A stretch of 64,000 nucleotides of DNA from Alternaria dauci. Its lineage: Eukaryota; Ascomycota; Dothideomycetes; Pleosporales; Pleosporaceae. The notes beneath the pieces are model-generated. The model was not told where the DNA came from and searched no databases. It saw only the letters and a program-made list of their open reading frames with translations. How positions within the stretch are numbered: the first letter of the stretch is position 1; every line of letters starts with the position of its first letter. A program made the position numbers and the translations under genes. The stretch spans positions 2,604,001 through 2,668,000 of the forward strand of contig NC_091273.1 of assembly GCF_042100115.1 (NCBI RefSeq), in the 5' to 3' direction. Positions 20,801 to 33,325 of the stretch are shown in pieces.

Positions 20801-23800
20801 TAGCGGAGTATTATGTTTCGCAAAGAATTGCCCCACTTCAGGTGGATATTGTGGATGATGAACCGGTTGTTGAACTCGTTGGTGAAATCGGTGATAGGGT
20901 TAGGAGGTGAGTCTGCTTGCTTGCCGTCCGGGTCAACCGCATCTTGACCACCATCTGCTTCAAAGTACTCATCTTCTCCATCTGTCTCGGGCTCTGGAAC
21001 AGGGTTGCCTGGAGAAGAGGAGGCAGTCTCTAAGCGCTCCAACAAACTGGTATGCATGGCAGACAGGAACTCCAACTTCCGCTGAAGGAACTGGGTATGA
21101 TTTCGCAGTGCTTCAAGGCGACGCTGCGACTCTTCATGTCCTTCAGATGGTTCACGCACGACCTTGAGCTCTTGCTCATTCACAGCTTGCTGGTTATGAG
21201 CTACTTGTTCCTTTACACGTTCAATCCGTTGTTCAATCAGGTGACACTGTACCCGGCGTGGATCGTTCCGTGCTGAGATGACACAGTGATGAGTCGGCTC
21301 ATTGCCGAATGCGCTCTTTCGGTGTTTGTCACCAGAGATATTGTTACTGTGGTCGGTTTGGCGAAAGTAGGTAAAGCGTGGAGCGAAGGCAAGGGGCAGA
21401 ATCTGCGTTTCGGGGTGTCGACGTGAAGGTAGGATCCAACCGAGCTCGATAAAGTCGTCCATGTCCACCCATCCTAGATCGTTGTCTGGGATGGTGAATT
21501 TCGACAAGTCAGCTGTGAGGTACTCTTGGTTGTAGCTGGCAAGATCATCCGCGGTCGCATTGTCAACGTCTTCAGAGCCGGTCCCTGAGATGCTTGCAGA
21601 TACTGCTCGAATGTCCGTACGGATGAGGTCAAGCTGTACCTGGTTGATGCGCATACCAGTTGTCTTGTTTTGCCTGCTGTTCTGCTGGCCTTCGGGCGCC
21701 TGTACCAGGGTCCTGAACTCTTCGCGGCGCTGGTGGAGATCGAACATGAAGCTATCGAGCCGCGCCTTTAGTCCAGTAGCAGAGACAACGCCTGCAGTAT
21801 AGTCCTCTGCATCCTTGTGCTTGTAGATGTGGCTCATATACAGGGGTGACAGCAAAAGATTGTACTTGATGGTCGCAAGGTGTCGCCCGAACTTCTTACT
21901 AGACTTCTCTACTCCTGGCCACAGCTTTCCTTGACGTACGGGTAACGACATTGCACCCGAAAACATCGACCACCAGCTGTAAAAGTGCGTAAAGAAGCGT
22001 GGGGAGAGATGGACACTGTTGTAGGTTTTCGATGGCTCCAGATTAGCGACAGACCACTCTCGGTCGTATGGAGCGGCGATAGCAATAGACATGTGGATGT
22101 GATGGCTGCGGAAGCCTCGGAATGCGTCATACTCCTGTTCTAGATTAGCAAGTGTTTGAGAGCAAGGCGGTTCATCATTTACCTTCCCATTCGATGCTTT
22201 TGCATACTTTGGATTCTTGAGAGTGATGTTGTAGTGAGGGATGAAGTTGAACGAACGCCCACCATCATCCATATTGCGCTCGAATACCAGCCCAGCAACC
22301 CAGCGCACATTGCCATTGAGCTTCATCACAGTCTTCTTGAAGGTGGCTCTCTGCTTACGACTAGACATGCTCGATGCAGTATCCGGCCGGGCCACAGTTT
22401 CCGTCTCGGCGTCGTGACGCGCAATGTGGTTGAGATCTGGAATAGCGAGCACGTAGCTTCCACTTTTGACGACCATAAAGTTCCTAGGATCTTCGTCTTG
22501 AGCGATGCTGAGTTGTACATCGTTCTGCCAGCACATGACAAAGCCTGCACCATGACCAGTGACCATGTACGGATCGCGGGAACCTGTAAATGTTAATTCA
22601 GTCTCTTGCGAAGCTATACTGTGGCGTACCTTTGAGGATCAGATGAACATCGCCGTCGCCCTTCCATGAGACATTAATGCGAGAGTGGAAAGTCAGCCTA
22701 ATCTTATCCCAAAATCCGACCCTCTCGGAAGGGTCTATAGCTGGCTTTGTGAAGTTTTCAATAATCTGCATCATATCTTGAATTGCTGGCTGATATGACG
22801 TGCCCCAAGTGATTCTGGTTGGGTATGCCGAGTTGATGTCGATCGCCATATCTGAGTATGTTTTCACAGGTGCCACAGTTCGACGAACGTCGACTGCATA
22901 TCCGCCTGTCGGCTCGCCTGCAGAGTTCTCCTCTGATGGTACGACAACAACCCGACTGACGCGTGAAGACTCAACGTCTCTGAACTCTTCCGCTATCACA
23001 AAGTCCGTCTTCATCAAGACGCTGGGTAGTCTTGATGATTGTATGCTGCCGATGGCTGGGAAGTGCAACAGTGGCAGTGGGTAATCCCGAAGGTGAATCT
23101 TGGCTTCACCCATTTGTATTTGGACATGCATGGGAATTAAAAGAGCATACTGTGTATCGAATGGCATACCTTTGCCAACACGGTGAAGGAAGCGTGGGTA
23201 CTCCGAGATAGGAAACGAGGGCTTATCGATGACGATTTCTAGATCGCTGACTGCCAGTGCCATGAGTGCTGGTCGTTGGGAGACGGCAAGGATGGTTTCC
23301 TTGTGCTCAATATCGTCTGGCAGCTCATCTAGGCCCCAGAATGTTGAACGGATATCGTTCATGGACCGGTTCTGCGATGTCATCGCGGAGTCGATACGCT
23401 TCTTCCACGTCTGAGCATTCAGGCGGTTCAGTTTTACACGTGCGTCTTGTACAGACGTCTGGTATGACCCACTAAGACCGCTGAAACCGTCCTTGTTGTA
23501 TCGCATAGGATGATCTGAACGACCCCGGTCCGGCGAGCTATGACCGCTTGAGTCAGCGCTCTTCGTGCGTCGGTGGAACCTAAGCTCCTTGTCCCTTTTC
23601 TTGATCTTGTTCCGTCCTCGAACATCATGTGCGGATCTTGCGCGGTAACGTGAGTTTCCACGCTGGTCGTCTTGCTGCTGCAGTTTCCGCACTTTCAGGT
23701 CAAAAGCATGTTCACGAGCAAGCCTCTGCTTTTGTTCCATAAGACCAATCCGGTAGATCGTCCCTAGCTTCCACTCAAAGGCGTTGTCTTCCAGCTCAAA

Positions 23801-26800
23801 GAGCACTGCGCGGCTCCGGAGTGATATCTTTGGCACAATCTTGGGGCCTTCGGCTTCCTTGTCCAGAACGTACTCATTAGTTCCAGTCTTGAAGCGATGA
23901 TGCACCTGCTTGGCAGTCTTGGCAACATTGGCGACGTTGTCGAAGATTTTGTGCATGACTAGTTGATGAGGTACAGCAATTCTTATCGCGTCCGTTGCGA
24001 TATCAAACGACTTCTCGTCCGTTATCGTGTGACCGTATCTAAGCTTGGATTGCCGATAATCTAATCGCAAGGACTTGACGCTGACAATCCGACTCCAAGC
24101 TCGTTTGATGGCTGGGTTCTCTGCAAACAGTCGCACTAGGCGCGACCGAAGGAATGGGCTGGTCCAGCGATGTTTTCCTGCTTCAAGCCCATATATCTGA
24201 AGCATCAGAGGCGGATCTCCAGGCATGTCTGCTTTGATCTGGACGAAATGGGCTTTGACATCGACTGTCACAATCTCGTGGGTAGTTCCGCTAAGTGGAT
24301 CCACAATGTCCTCGCCCAGCATCGGCACGGAGAGGTGTCGCGGCGAGCTGGTTGATACTGGCTCTGCAGCCTTGTTCTTCCCGAAGTCCCAGTCAAAAGA
24401 CCTCTGTAGAACTTGCACCGCCGTACACAAGGCGAAATGGCGATATAGCGAATAGCGGAGAAACAGGTTTTGGCTGTACGAGTGGATGTGGAATATCGGG
24501 CCCTGCTTATCAGAGAGCGTATGCAGAGCAATCTCCATGCGAGGCAATGACAACGTTGGTTCTTGCTCCGGCTGGTCATCCCCTTCGATGATCAATCCTT
24601 CTAGTCCATAGAAATGTAAAGCAAGACGTCTGCCATCGGTTGGATTGCCTGACGTTTCTTTTGGTGACCTTGGCGAGGCTGGGGGCGGTGATCTGAGTAA
24701 GTGTTCCTCACGGTTGATGGTCCTGCTTGGTGCGCGTCGTCTTGCAGGCTTCAAGTCCATCTCTTCTTCCCTGCTTGTCTTGTATTCCGCGGTCCAAGAT
24801 TCCAGGTGTAAGCCGACACCTCGACTGTGTTTCGATATATCAACATCTATTCCAGCGACATCCACGTTCCAGTCTGATCCTTGAAGGTGAACGTATGTCA
24901 TCCAAGCTGGTAATCTACGGAGTGCATTGAGCCCTTTCTTCTTGGGCGCGCTGCGCCGATGGCCCATATCTGCTGACATTTTTGTGAAGATCTGTCGCAG
25001 TCCTTGGCTAATTTCAGGCCGAACCATGTACAGGGAGAATGTCTGTGCCGTGCCCCAAACTTCGACGACAGGGTCAGGAGCTGCACTCATCAGAGCCTTG
25101 ACTTCCACGTAGTCTGTCAGAAGTAAGTTGTGCTTCACGATGGCTGCAGTTTGGTAGTAAAGTTGATGTGCGTTCATGCGGAAAGTTGAGCTCAGTGCAT
25201 AATGCAACTCGCCATCCGCAGAGTGCGATGCCTCTAAGTCCAAAGACATGGATGAAGATGCAGAAATCAGCAGATCAAATTCGTCCTTGTCTTGCCTGGC
25301 GGGGTCCATTGGTGGAAGGCTCACTCGGGTGACAGGCTCATGTATTGACATTTTAATGCTTGCCTTGGGCAATAGTCGGCGAAAGAGGTAGCGCTTGCGT
25401 TGTCTGGTCTCAGGCGGCTTGCGATGCATCTCGTAATTATGAAATAATGCAATTAGTAGCGGCAGGTGTTTAGGATCGAGGTCCAGAGATGGCGACGTAA
25501 CGACCAGGTTGGCAAAGAGTATGTTGGTGTTGCGCTCAGCGCTATCTTTGTCATTAGAAAAATGAATCGTTTTCGAAGGGAGGGTCGTGTTCAAGGTCGT
25601 CGTGACCATGGGAACGTAAAGCAGACGCTCGGGGTGACCATGGCTATTATCGATACCGACGGATATAGATATTGCAGCAAGAAGAGCCTGGTGGGCAATA
25701 TCGTTGGGCGAGAAGTACATGAGATGGGCGGGACTGCGAGGATCTAGGCGTAGAAGATCCATGCCGACTTCCTTCATGGAAAGATTGAGGTAGAATGGAG
25801 GATCTGAGCTCTGGGCGGTCTCAATCTGCTTGGTGAGGCCGAGAAAGCCGACCGCGAATTGGAACTCGTGGATTCCGCGGAGGATGGAGCTGGCAAACTC
25901 GCGGGAATCAGAGACGGTACGGATGAGGTTTTCTTCGCGTGTGTTGGGGTCCTCAAGCTCTTCCATGACATCGCTGAGCGATACGTCTGTGCGACTACCA
26001 CGAGACCTTTTCCGAGGGCCAGGCGTGCGACACTTCTGAGCTCTCTCAATGCATAGCTTGACATCGTCATATGGAATGAGGAGCCGGCCCAGTTTGAATG
26101 CGATGGACGCATCGCGCAGACCCTCGAGCTCTTTCTTGAGGAAGCCATGCACGTTGAGAGTGCAGTGGTCGAGCAGCTCAGTCGATTCCCTGCCCTCTGG
26201 AGAGAAGAGGATGCTGCGAGCGGAGAAGAGCCACTCGGCAGGCCGTTGTTCCTGGTCTGGCTTTGGCTTGTGGTGGTTGAAGAGGCGGCTGCGGTCGACT
26301 GTCTTTTTCCTGGTATCTACGGCCAGATTAAGGCCACCAACCTGCAGTGAGCCCACGTCGACTACGACGAGCGTGGTCGCGTGAGCCACAACATCGACCT
26401 GCCTGAGCCAGTTGATGTTCCTGTGCAGGCGCTTGATCTTCTCCTTGGCATCCGTGAGCCGCTTCCATGTCTGGCTTCTCTGTGTCTCGTCGTCGTCGTC
26501 GTCGGCCACGGGCTCCGGGGTGTTCTGGCCGCTGTTGCCCTTTTGCGTGGTGCCGCTGGCCCAGTGTGCCCAGCCCGGCTTCTTGCGCGGCTTCTCTCCA
26601 AGCGCCCTGAGGTCGACCGTGACCTTGAGCTCGTGTAGGACTATGCTGACAACCGTGGGCTGGGCGAAGGTGGGTCGGTGAAGAGTGAAGCCAAGGCCGC
26701 GGATTTCGATGCGCAGGCCATCCTTGGGGGTGAAGGCGATGCGTCGCAGGCCGCGTAGGCCGAGTCGCTGTATGGATACCCCTGTGGCTATGCGTATAAA

Positions 26801-26875
26801 GGCGAACAGGACAAAGGAGAGTAGGTATATCAGGAGCAGGAGCCCCGCGAGGAACTGGAGGGTTGGCAGGGCCAT
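17812..26875 (-). CDS. fmp27: Fmp27/Hobbit/BLTP2 bridge-like lipid transfer protein
   Basis: Two exons on the minus strand (26875-22630 and 22583-17812) with a 46-nt intron encode 3005 aa. The intron reads AAAG|GTACGC...TTTACAG|GTTCCC and joins LILKGSRDPYMVTGHG. An N-terminal hydrophobic helix (about residues 5-30) would anchor it in the ER. The Fmp27 family signatures are all present: GFWDKIRLTFH at about 1385 just before the splice, the SW region, and WPPWVPFEVMFEF in the second exon. These proteins form a long hydrophobic groove of repeating beta-groove units and are thought to move phospholipids at ER-plasma membrane contacts. The yeast relatives are Fmp27 and Ypr117w. The C-terminus is Ser-rich and low complexity. 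Acidic runs encoded by CGT/GTC repeats (near 26490-26510) lie in the N-terminal third. Confidence 0.95.
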
Positions 26876-28007
26876 GATTGTGCTTCAACCGTATGCCATT
26901 GACCGAGTAGAGTGTTATCCAAGAAAGTGGTCGCGAGTGCACGCGATGTGCCCGAGTGAGTGGAGAGTCGACGGGCCGGACATAATCGAGCGAGGCGCAG
27001 GCGCAGGGCTACGAGGGTTGCTGCATCGGCATCGAGGGTGAGGCGAGGACGAGGCGAGGGCGTAGATGAGAGTGCGGACTTGACGGTCGGGGGAGATGGA
27101 TGCGGCCAAAGCGGCAGTCCCGGAACGCGTCACCTGGTGGTTGGAGCGAGCTGCGAGTGAAAATTCGCGGTGCCGGCGATGAGATCGGGCAGTGACGGCA
27201 GCGCAGACGTTCTCTCCAGTCTCTCTGCGGGGCTCCGTATTTCCCTATGTGGTGTCTTGTGCTGATGCCGTCAGCTTTCCAGGTTCCCACGCTTCGCCGG
27301 CGCCATATCCCTGCTGTGCCAAGCCACACCCGCGTACCTGGAAGGAGCCTGTCGCTGCCTGACGTACCACTTTCACCTCAACCACACCCCCGCGCATTCC
27401 TCGACGACGACACTGGTGCGCTTGAATAACACTACGCCTTTGCGTCGCATTGTGTAGCTGTCTGGCCACGCCGATGCAAATCCCTATCGTGCCTGTCAAT
27501 CGTTCTTGCCAAGTGTGACCGATCGCGGCTGTCTGCATACGTGGGACGATACATCCAGGATGCTCAACCCACATTACCGCCGGATGGCGTCGGGAACAAA
27601 GATACCTTATCCTTGTGGCGGATCATTGCCCTGGAACCCATCATAATCCTATAAATTGCTCACGGAATATCAGACATGACAAAGTTTTCAAATCTTACTA
27701 ACTACGATGGCAGTATGGCTAATCTAGAGACCTCGAAACGTCCCTGACCTACCTTCAACACCTGCTACCAAATCGTTGTCCCCGCCTTCCTCCATCAGTA
27801 CGGTGCTGCTTTCCCAAACGCCGCACCCCTGCAGCGTCTTTTTCTTTGCATATCAGTATCTGGAAAGAGGCCCTACAGGAACGAAGACGCAAAAGGCACT
27901 TCAAAACGGAAATCTCATACTCTTCTTTAGCATTACCGTCCCATCACCAAACCAAACATCATAGCCACAAATCATCGACATCGACGAATACCCGACTCAA
28001 CATCCAG
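26876..28007. other. Intergenic, Fmp27 promoter region
   Basis: GC-rich upstream region of Fmp27. Many short frames appear on both strands, none conserved in look. No tRNA found. Confidence 0.55.
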
Positions 28008-28559
28008 ATGACAATGAAGTCACACGTCAGACCGAAGAGGTCCCTTCCACGACCTTATCCTGTCGAGTTCTTCAGCTACCAGAGCTCTGCCCGACCCTTA
28101 ACCTTTTTCTACATGTTCTCGCTGCACGACGCACAAGCCATTCTCGCAAAAGAAAATGGCGCCAAGGCTCACTTCAGTCCACAGGATTCGCCCATCACAG
28201 TCTACTAGGAGTTCACCGAGACCATGGCTCGTTTTCCTGATACGCGCCGGCATCTTCTCAATGGGCCACTCAGCCCTGACGATGCACTCCTCGCTTGGAT
28301 GATAGACCAATATCCCCGAGCACCTATGATCATCCATCGAGAAACTATTGCCACGTCGTCTGGCGATATGCAAGACAGAGATTATCTGTGGCAGGGCTGG
28401 CTTTACAAAGGAAGGACAGGAGGGTGGGATGTGAAAACAATGACATACAGGCCGAGCGTGGAAACAATCACATCATCATCATCAGGTTATAACAGTAGCC
28501 CGACGCTTTGGATCAATGGGGGGTGGGACGGAAGGGCTACGTCAGGTGAAAGGATTTGA
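28008..28559 (+). pseudogene. Possible gene interrupted by in-frame TAG
   Basis: From the ATG at 28008 the frame is open for 66 codons, meets a single TAG at 28206-28208, then stays open in the same frame for another 116 codons to 28559. Codon use on both sides is rich in C-ending codons and amino acid composition is ordinary. The second part contains PDDALLAWMIDQYPRAPMII and W-rich segments. A CAG-to-TAG transition would explain the break. I could not find a convincing intron that removes the stop: the only nearby donor gives about 32 nt. I recognise no family. It could also be two chance frames, a readthrough gene, or a species-specific orphan decayed by mutation. Confidence 0.35.
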
Positions 28560-30965
28560 GAGGAGAGTGTGGGATGGAATGAGCGTGACAGACTTTCATT
28601 ATATGGTCGATCCGCTGCGTGTATCGGAGGATGGGATGAATGCAGCACTAGGGGTTTAAAATTATGGAACTGTTGTGGATACATATTCTCACCAGCTATC
28701 CGCATTCATCGCCAAGACTGACTACGGTTTTTGGTCCGTACTGTTGCCCAAATCTTCTCTTCCATATTATGTTCGGCTTACCCACCATGACGACCTTGAA
28801 AAACTCTGCCTAACTACTACTCAGCGGCCACTCGAACACGAAACATGGCGTGCAAGTACCGAAGTTATACCGGAATCAGCGGGGCTGCCTATGTGCAGCG
28901 CAAAACCACTATTATTGATCCAACATCAAACTGTTCGATCAAATCGGATAACCCAAACAATGTTTCCTCATTATCGGGAGGCTAAGATAGTTCCGCGACG
29001 CCTTCGACAACCAATTTCTCACTTCGTCTTTGATGCGAGTGAAGAAAAGATTACCCATCGCCTCTTCCACTTCGAGTGTGTAGAGCTGCCTTTGAGTCTC
29101 CTGGTGGAGATATCTTATGATAGTAATCATTGGTTAAGCTTTGAGGAATGGTTGATTGGCCTCTTCCACCTGCTTCTGGTCCAGATATCCTTTTCGACAT
29201 ATCCGACATTAATTTGTATCCCACAATGGGCAAACTTGCTGGATTCGAGAAATTTATCTCCTTTTTGCTGGGCGTTTTGGCAAGATCTGGAATCTCGTCT
29301 GAAACTGGTCCCTTTGCTCGCGTTGAACAACTGTATCGGGACGTGCATGTTGTCGGATGAGCGTGTTGAGAAGCGGCTGAGGGTGCGTGACTGCTTGTCG
29401 TAGCGAGACAGCATATGTTCGAGGCAATAAGGATGATGTGATGGTTTATGCCTGGCAGTGGTGGGGAGATCCAGAGTGGATAGCGATATCGCTGTTTTTA
29501 AAGTCGACATCAACGTCGTGCGGACAATGGGGCGTATAGTGGCCCAAAAACTTGTTGATTGACCCTTTTTTTATTCGTGTTGCGAAGACTGTCGATGATC
29601 AAGTCGCGAATCTCGCGTAGCAGGGTGCGGACTGGCGACATGTCTAGATTTGGCTATCGTTACTGTGAGAAGGTTGATGGTGATGAAGGTAGAGAACGAT
29701 ACAGATAAAGTATGCTTATGTATTTCGCTTGTTCTTTGACCTTTTCTTGGGTGGCTCAGAGAACCATCATTCGGTTCATGGTGGGGTACGAAAAAGCTCG
29801 CTTCCGTCTTAGCATATCATATTTACCATGTCTTCGGTTGGAGTTGTCGATTGGGTCAGTATTGTTGACTCGCTAGAATTATATGGGCTGCGGTTGGCTC
29901 GTAGTGCGGATTGTACCAAGTTATCCAGTGTGTACCTAGGTAGCTGGAAATCCTCAACAAGATCCTCAACGGACATACTAACCATGCGTCTGAGCAAACA
30001 AGGACTGCTGTGCGTGAACAGTAGTCACAACAGTAAGGCTTCGCAGACCAACTTTGCTCGATCGTCATGTACGTTGGTTGGTGTCTCCTTACAGACAGAA
30101 TTAGGCTTTCGCTTAGTCACAGACATAGTGTGGTACGCCAAAGAGTCTTGGGATGGCCTACCAACGCTTGCTCCACGTACTACGGCCACTTATCTTACTA
30201 CACCGCCTAATGTGCTAATTCACAAACAGAGGTGTGGGGATTCGTTGTCTTTGCGGTAGCTGTCAGCACGAACGAACACGTGTTGGAATTCAGTGAATGT
30301 GGTGACGTCATCAGGGGATGCCGGTCAAGGATCCGAGCTTGTGAGCGCTCATCTCCAACAACGCGATGATCTGGCAACAACGCGACATTGGCACGTCTCA
30401 CTTGTAGCTATAGAACTATGTGAGGACTCTGTAGCCATGCACGCGTAAGTCACGTCGTCGTGCGCGCGACGCACAGGTTACTGCCCGCGAATCAGTCTTC
30501 AAGAGCTCTACAATACACGTTACGCCGTGTGCGTTCATCACCTCAAATCTTCAGGCCGTAAGGTCGATCTACCACGCGTGGCTGAACACGAATGATGCGC
30601 AATCAACAAGAAGGTTCGTTGGCTAGGACATCTATTCCGGAAATGTCGTGGCACGTCAGTCAAGAGAGATACGCACCTTCGCTGTTCTGTGCACATTGGT
30701 AACTGCAAGGGAGTTGTTGCCATTAAATGCAGTACACAAAAGGAGTGAATCTCGAACCTGCACCGGCTGAAACAACCGTGATAGGAGTGCTGACGTCGGA
30801 TTCACACCGCACGATCAGGCTCTGTATCCATTCTTCGGTGCAAATATCATTTGTTTGTTGGTCGATTATCACTGCACAGTGCTTACACCATCACATACGC
30901 GAAGGTTAACACGATTTCGATCGAATCTCCACAGCATTGCACACTTCGAAACGGTCCGTCACACT
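28560..30965. other. Gene-poor stretch
   Basis: 2.4 kb with no supported gene. Frames at 28675-29403 (non-ATG start), 29127-29513 and 29828-30259 lack recognisable domains. No terminal repeats or transposase remnants are visible to me. The end nearest 30966 should hold the RING gene promoter. Confidence 0.5.
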
Positions 30966-31985
30966 ATGCGAGCTCGTCCACCAACGTGCGAATGGTTTAG
31001 TGGTTGCCCAAACCAAGCCCTCATATACTACACCTTCTCCGACAAGTGGCTGTGTTGTTATTGCATTGGATATGTGCGGAACGGGCTTCCGCATTGCGCA
31101 GAAGACGGCTGGAGGCGCGGCACTTGTGTCAATACCGAGGGTCAAAATTGGTTCTGTGATTCACATGCGAATCGATGCGATGCCATCATAGAGAGGCCAT
31201 CCGGTCGCTCTACGGGAAACCCACATCGCTGCATGCGGATCGGAACGTTGTATGAAGACAGCCATATTGGCCAGTACTTTTGTATCGAGCACATGCCAGA
31301 GAGCCAGGGGGCGCACCGTATCGAGCCGGCCAGACCACCACAACGACCTCCTACTTTACCATCAATAGGACACACGATGGTCTCACAGAATTCTATACCT
31401 TCACCGCGTCTTTCAAATATTCAGTCAAGAACTTCAATACCGCTGCCATCGTCGCATGCATCCTATAGGCCCCTGACACGAGCGATTAGGCACACAAGGG
31501 CTCTTGAACCGAACCGAAGCCAGGATACATCAGCTTCTGATGCCCTTACACCACGTTCTGCAATCCCGAGACTGGTCTCTCCACCTTTGGGCCGTACTCC
31601 ATCCATTCCCATACAGTCTCCAGGTCTAGTCGCACGGATCGCAAGCGCCATCTCGTCCCTGTCTGCGATTCTTTTGTTGTCCGAAGACGATCTGCCTCCA
31701 TCCCTCGATGATGCCGTCTCTGCAGAATCAGACACTCCAGAAGTGGCGCCAGCAGTACGGCACTCAACATTCCGATTCGACTTGGATATCTTCTCCACTG
31801 TCGTAGATACTGAATGTTGTATATGTTTAGAGCCGCAAAGGAGCATGCGCCGTCTCATCACCTGTAACCATATGTTCTGTGAAGAGTGTTTGTCGAAACA
31901 GGTCAACGGACCGTATGCGAGGGCGCACGACTGCCCGCTTTGCCGGAAAAATATATTTCAAGGCACAGAATGGGAGACGTATTGA
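30966..31985 (+). CDS. RING finger protein with N-terminal Cys/His modules
   Basis: Single exon, 339 aa, taking the ATG at 30966 because the frame upstream of it looks like leader. The C-terminus (about residues 284-327) is a C3HC4-type RING: C-x2-C, C-x-H-x2-C-x2-C and C-x2-C (LITCNHMFCEECL, CPLC). This suggests a ubiquitin E3 ligase. The first 115 residues hold a Cys-rich block (CEWFSGC...WLCCYC) and two repeats of the form C-x(8-18)-aromatic-F-C-x2-H (NWFCDSH and QYFCIEH), which look like paired zinc-binding modules. A Pro/Ser-rich linker of about 160 residues joins the two halves. I do not recognise the N-terminal modules as a named domain. Confidence 0.8.
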   Translation: MRARPPTCEWFSGCPNQALIYYTFSDKWLCCYCIGYVRNGLPHCAEDGWRRGTCVNTEGQNWFCDSHANRCDAIIERPSGRSTGNPHRCMRIGTLYEDSHIGQYFCIEHMPESQGAHRIEPARPPQRPPTLPSIGHTMVSQNSIPSPRLSNIQSRTSIPLPSSHASYRPLTRAIRHTRALEPNRSQDTSASDALTPRSAIPRLVSPPLGRTPSIPIQSPGLVARIASAISSLSAILLLSEDDLPPSLDDAVSAESDTPEVAPAVRHSTFRFDLDIFSTVVDTECCICLEPQRSMRRLITCNHMFCEECLSKQVNGPYARAHDCPLCRKNIFQGTEWETY

Positions 31986-32302
31986 GCTTGGCAGAATACA
32001 AAATATGGAAATTGCGATACAAATGGTATTGTTGTTGTTGTTGCTTCTCTGTACCAGTGATGCGTATTCTCTCACTACCAGCGTGCTCTCACTCGGACGG
32101 GATTCTGGCAGTTTTTCATCTCTCACTTTGCCGTCTCTCACGTCATAATAATCACTAGTCACCCCGCTGCCTCTGCATTCCATCAGCTTCCAACAGCGTT
32201 TGCAATTGCTTGCACACTGCAACTGTATGTGCTGATATATCTTGCAGCCTTTGCTTTCGTCTTTCAGTTCTACCGAAGCTCCAGCCATTTACCATACAAG
32301 TC
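31986..32302. other. Intergenic, upstream of BTB gene
   Basis: 317 bases with a (TTG)5 tract at 32029-32043 and no gene. Should hold the 3' UTR of the RING gene and the BTB promoter. Confidence 0.55.
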
Positions 32303-33048
32303 ATGGCATCACTTTCTGAGCCCAAAGACATCTCGTAAGTGCCACCACTTCCCATTGACTAGCCATGGAACTGAGGCCCTGTAACATATAGGCTCTTCAA
32401 CGATCCGACCTTGTCGGATGTCAAGATTCGTCAAGTCTACAAAGGCCAAACCAAAGAGTACTTCGCACACAAGGCTATACTGTGCGCGCACTCCAAGTGG
32501 TTCCTCAAAGCGTTCACTGGTAACTTCAAGGTACTGTGTGTTTTCCTTATCGGTAAGAAAGCTTCGCTAATTATATGTCGTAGGAGGCCTCTGAACACAC
32601 GATTGAAGTGCACGACGACGACCCCCAGAGCTTCGAATACCTGCTTAAGTTCCTGTATACTATGGAGATCGTCATCGTTCCTGAAGACATCGTCGCTGGG
32701 GTGACCAAAGATATCGATCAAGACATCCTGGCCCCGACAAGTCTGTACATCCTAGCTGATAAGTACGAAATTGCGCCTCTGCTCCGACGTACTGTGGGTA
32801 TGGTCGCTGCTGCCTTGATTACCCATCGCAAGTCTCTGGGCGCCGAGAACACAAAGACAATCGTTACGGCGTACTACACACACTGTTTGCGAGCTCAGAG
32901 CAGTATGGGATCAGCCATAGCGTTCGGACTTGTGTATTATACGTGTTGGATTCTTAGAGGCGACATCGACAAAATATCTGCTTTGGTCACTGCACATTGT
33001 CCCTTCGCGGCAGATCTTGTCATTGCCAGAAGACGTCCAGATCTCTAA
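32303..33048 (+). CDS. BTB/POZ domain protein
   Basis: Three exons (32303-32334, 32392-32530, 32584-33048) encode 211 aa; introns are 57 and 53 nt with GTAAGT/TAG and GTACTG/TAG ends. The first exon is only 10 codons. The BTB domain runs from about residue 12 to 110: LFNDPTLSDVKIRQVYKG, then FAHKAILCAHSKWFLKAF and the strand-helix pair IEVHDDDPQSFEYLLKFLYT. A helical tail follows, as in the many short BTB proteins of filamentous ascomycetes. These usually act as dimerisation or Cul3-adaptor modules. No MATH, Kelch or other partner domain is present, so the target is unknown. It lies immediately downstream of the RING gene on the same strand. Confidence 0.88.
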
Positions 33049-33325
33049 CCTGGCAAGTGGAAGACTTTCGGACTGAAGACATGGCATACCCTGAATCTCA
33101 ACTATTTGGAAGGAAAAAGGTTCAAAAAGGAGCTCACAAGGGATGATACAGGAAGGAGAAGGGCTATGATACTATAGTGTACCTCCGATCGCTGGAAATC
33201 TAGCCTCTGGTACTTCAGCGCAGGAACACTACTGTTCGATACAAGCAAATCATAAACTCTGCCCCGTATGTATACCTTGAGCCTCTGAATCATCGAGAAG
33301 CCATTTCAAGCACACTGCTCTCCTC

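Noticed and set aside
28675..29403. 242-codon plus-strand frame in the gene-poor stretch
   Set aside because: It begins with a non-ATG codon; the first true ATG is far inside and no domain is seen. Opposite-strand frames at 28939-29513 are equally unconvincing.
29828..30259. 143-codon plus-strand frame with an ATG
   Set aside because: Ser/Thr-rich without any recognisable pattern; no intron or promoter cues. Left unannotated.
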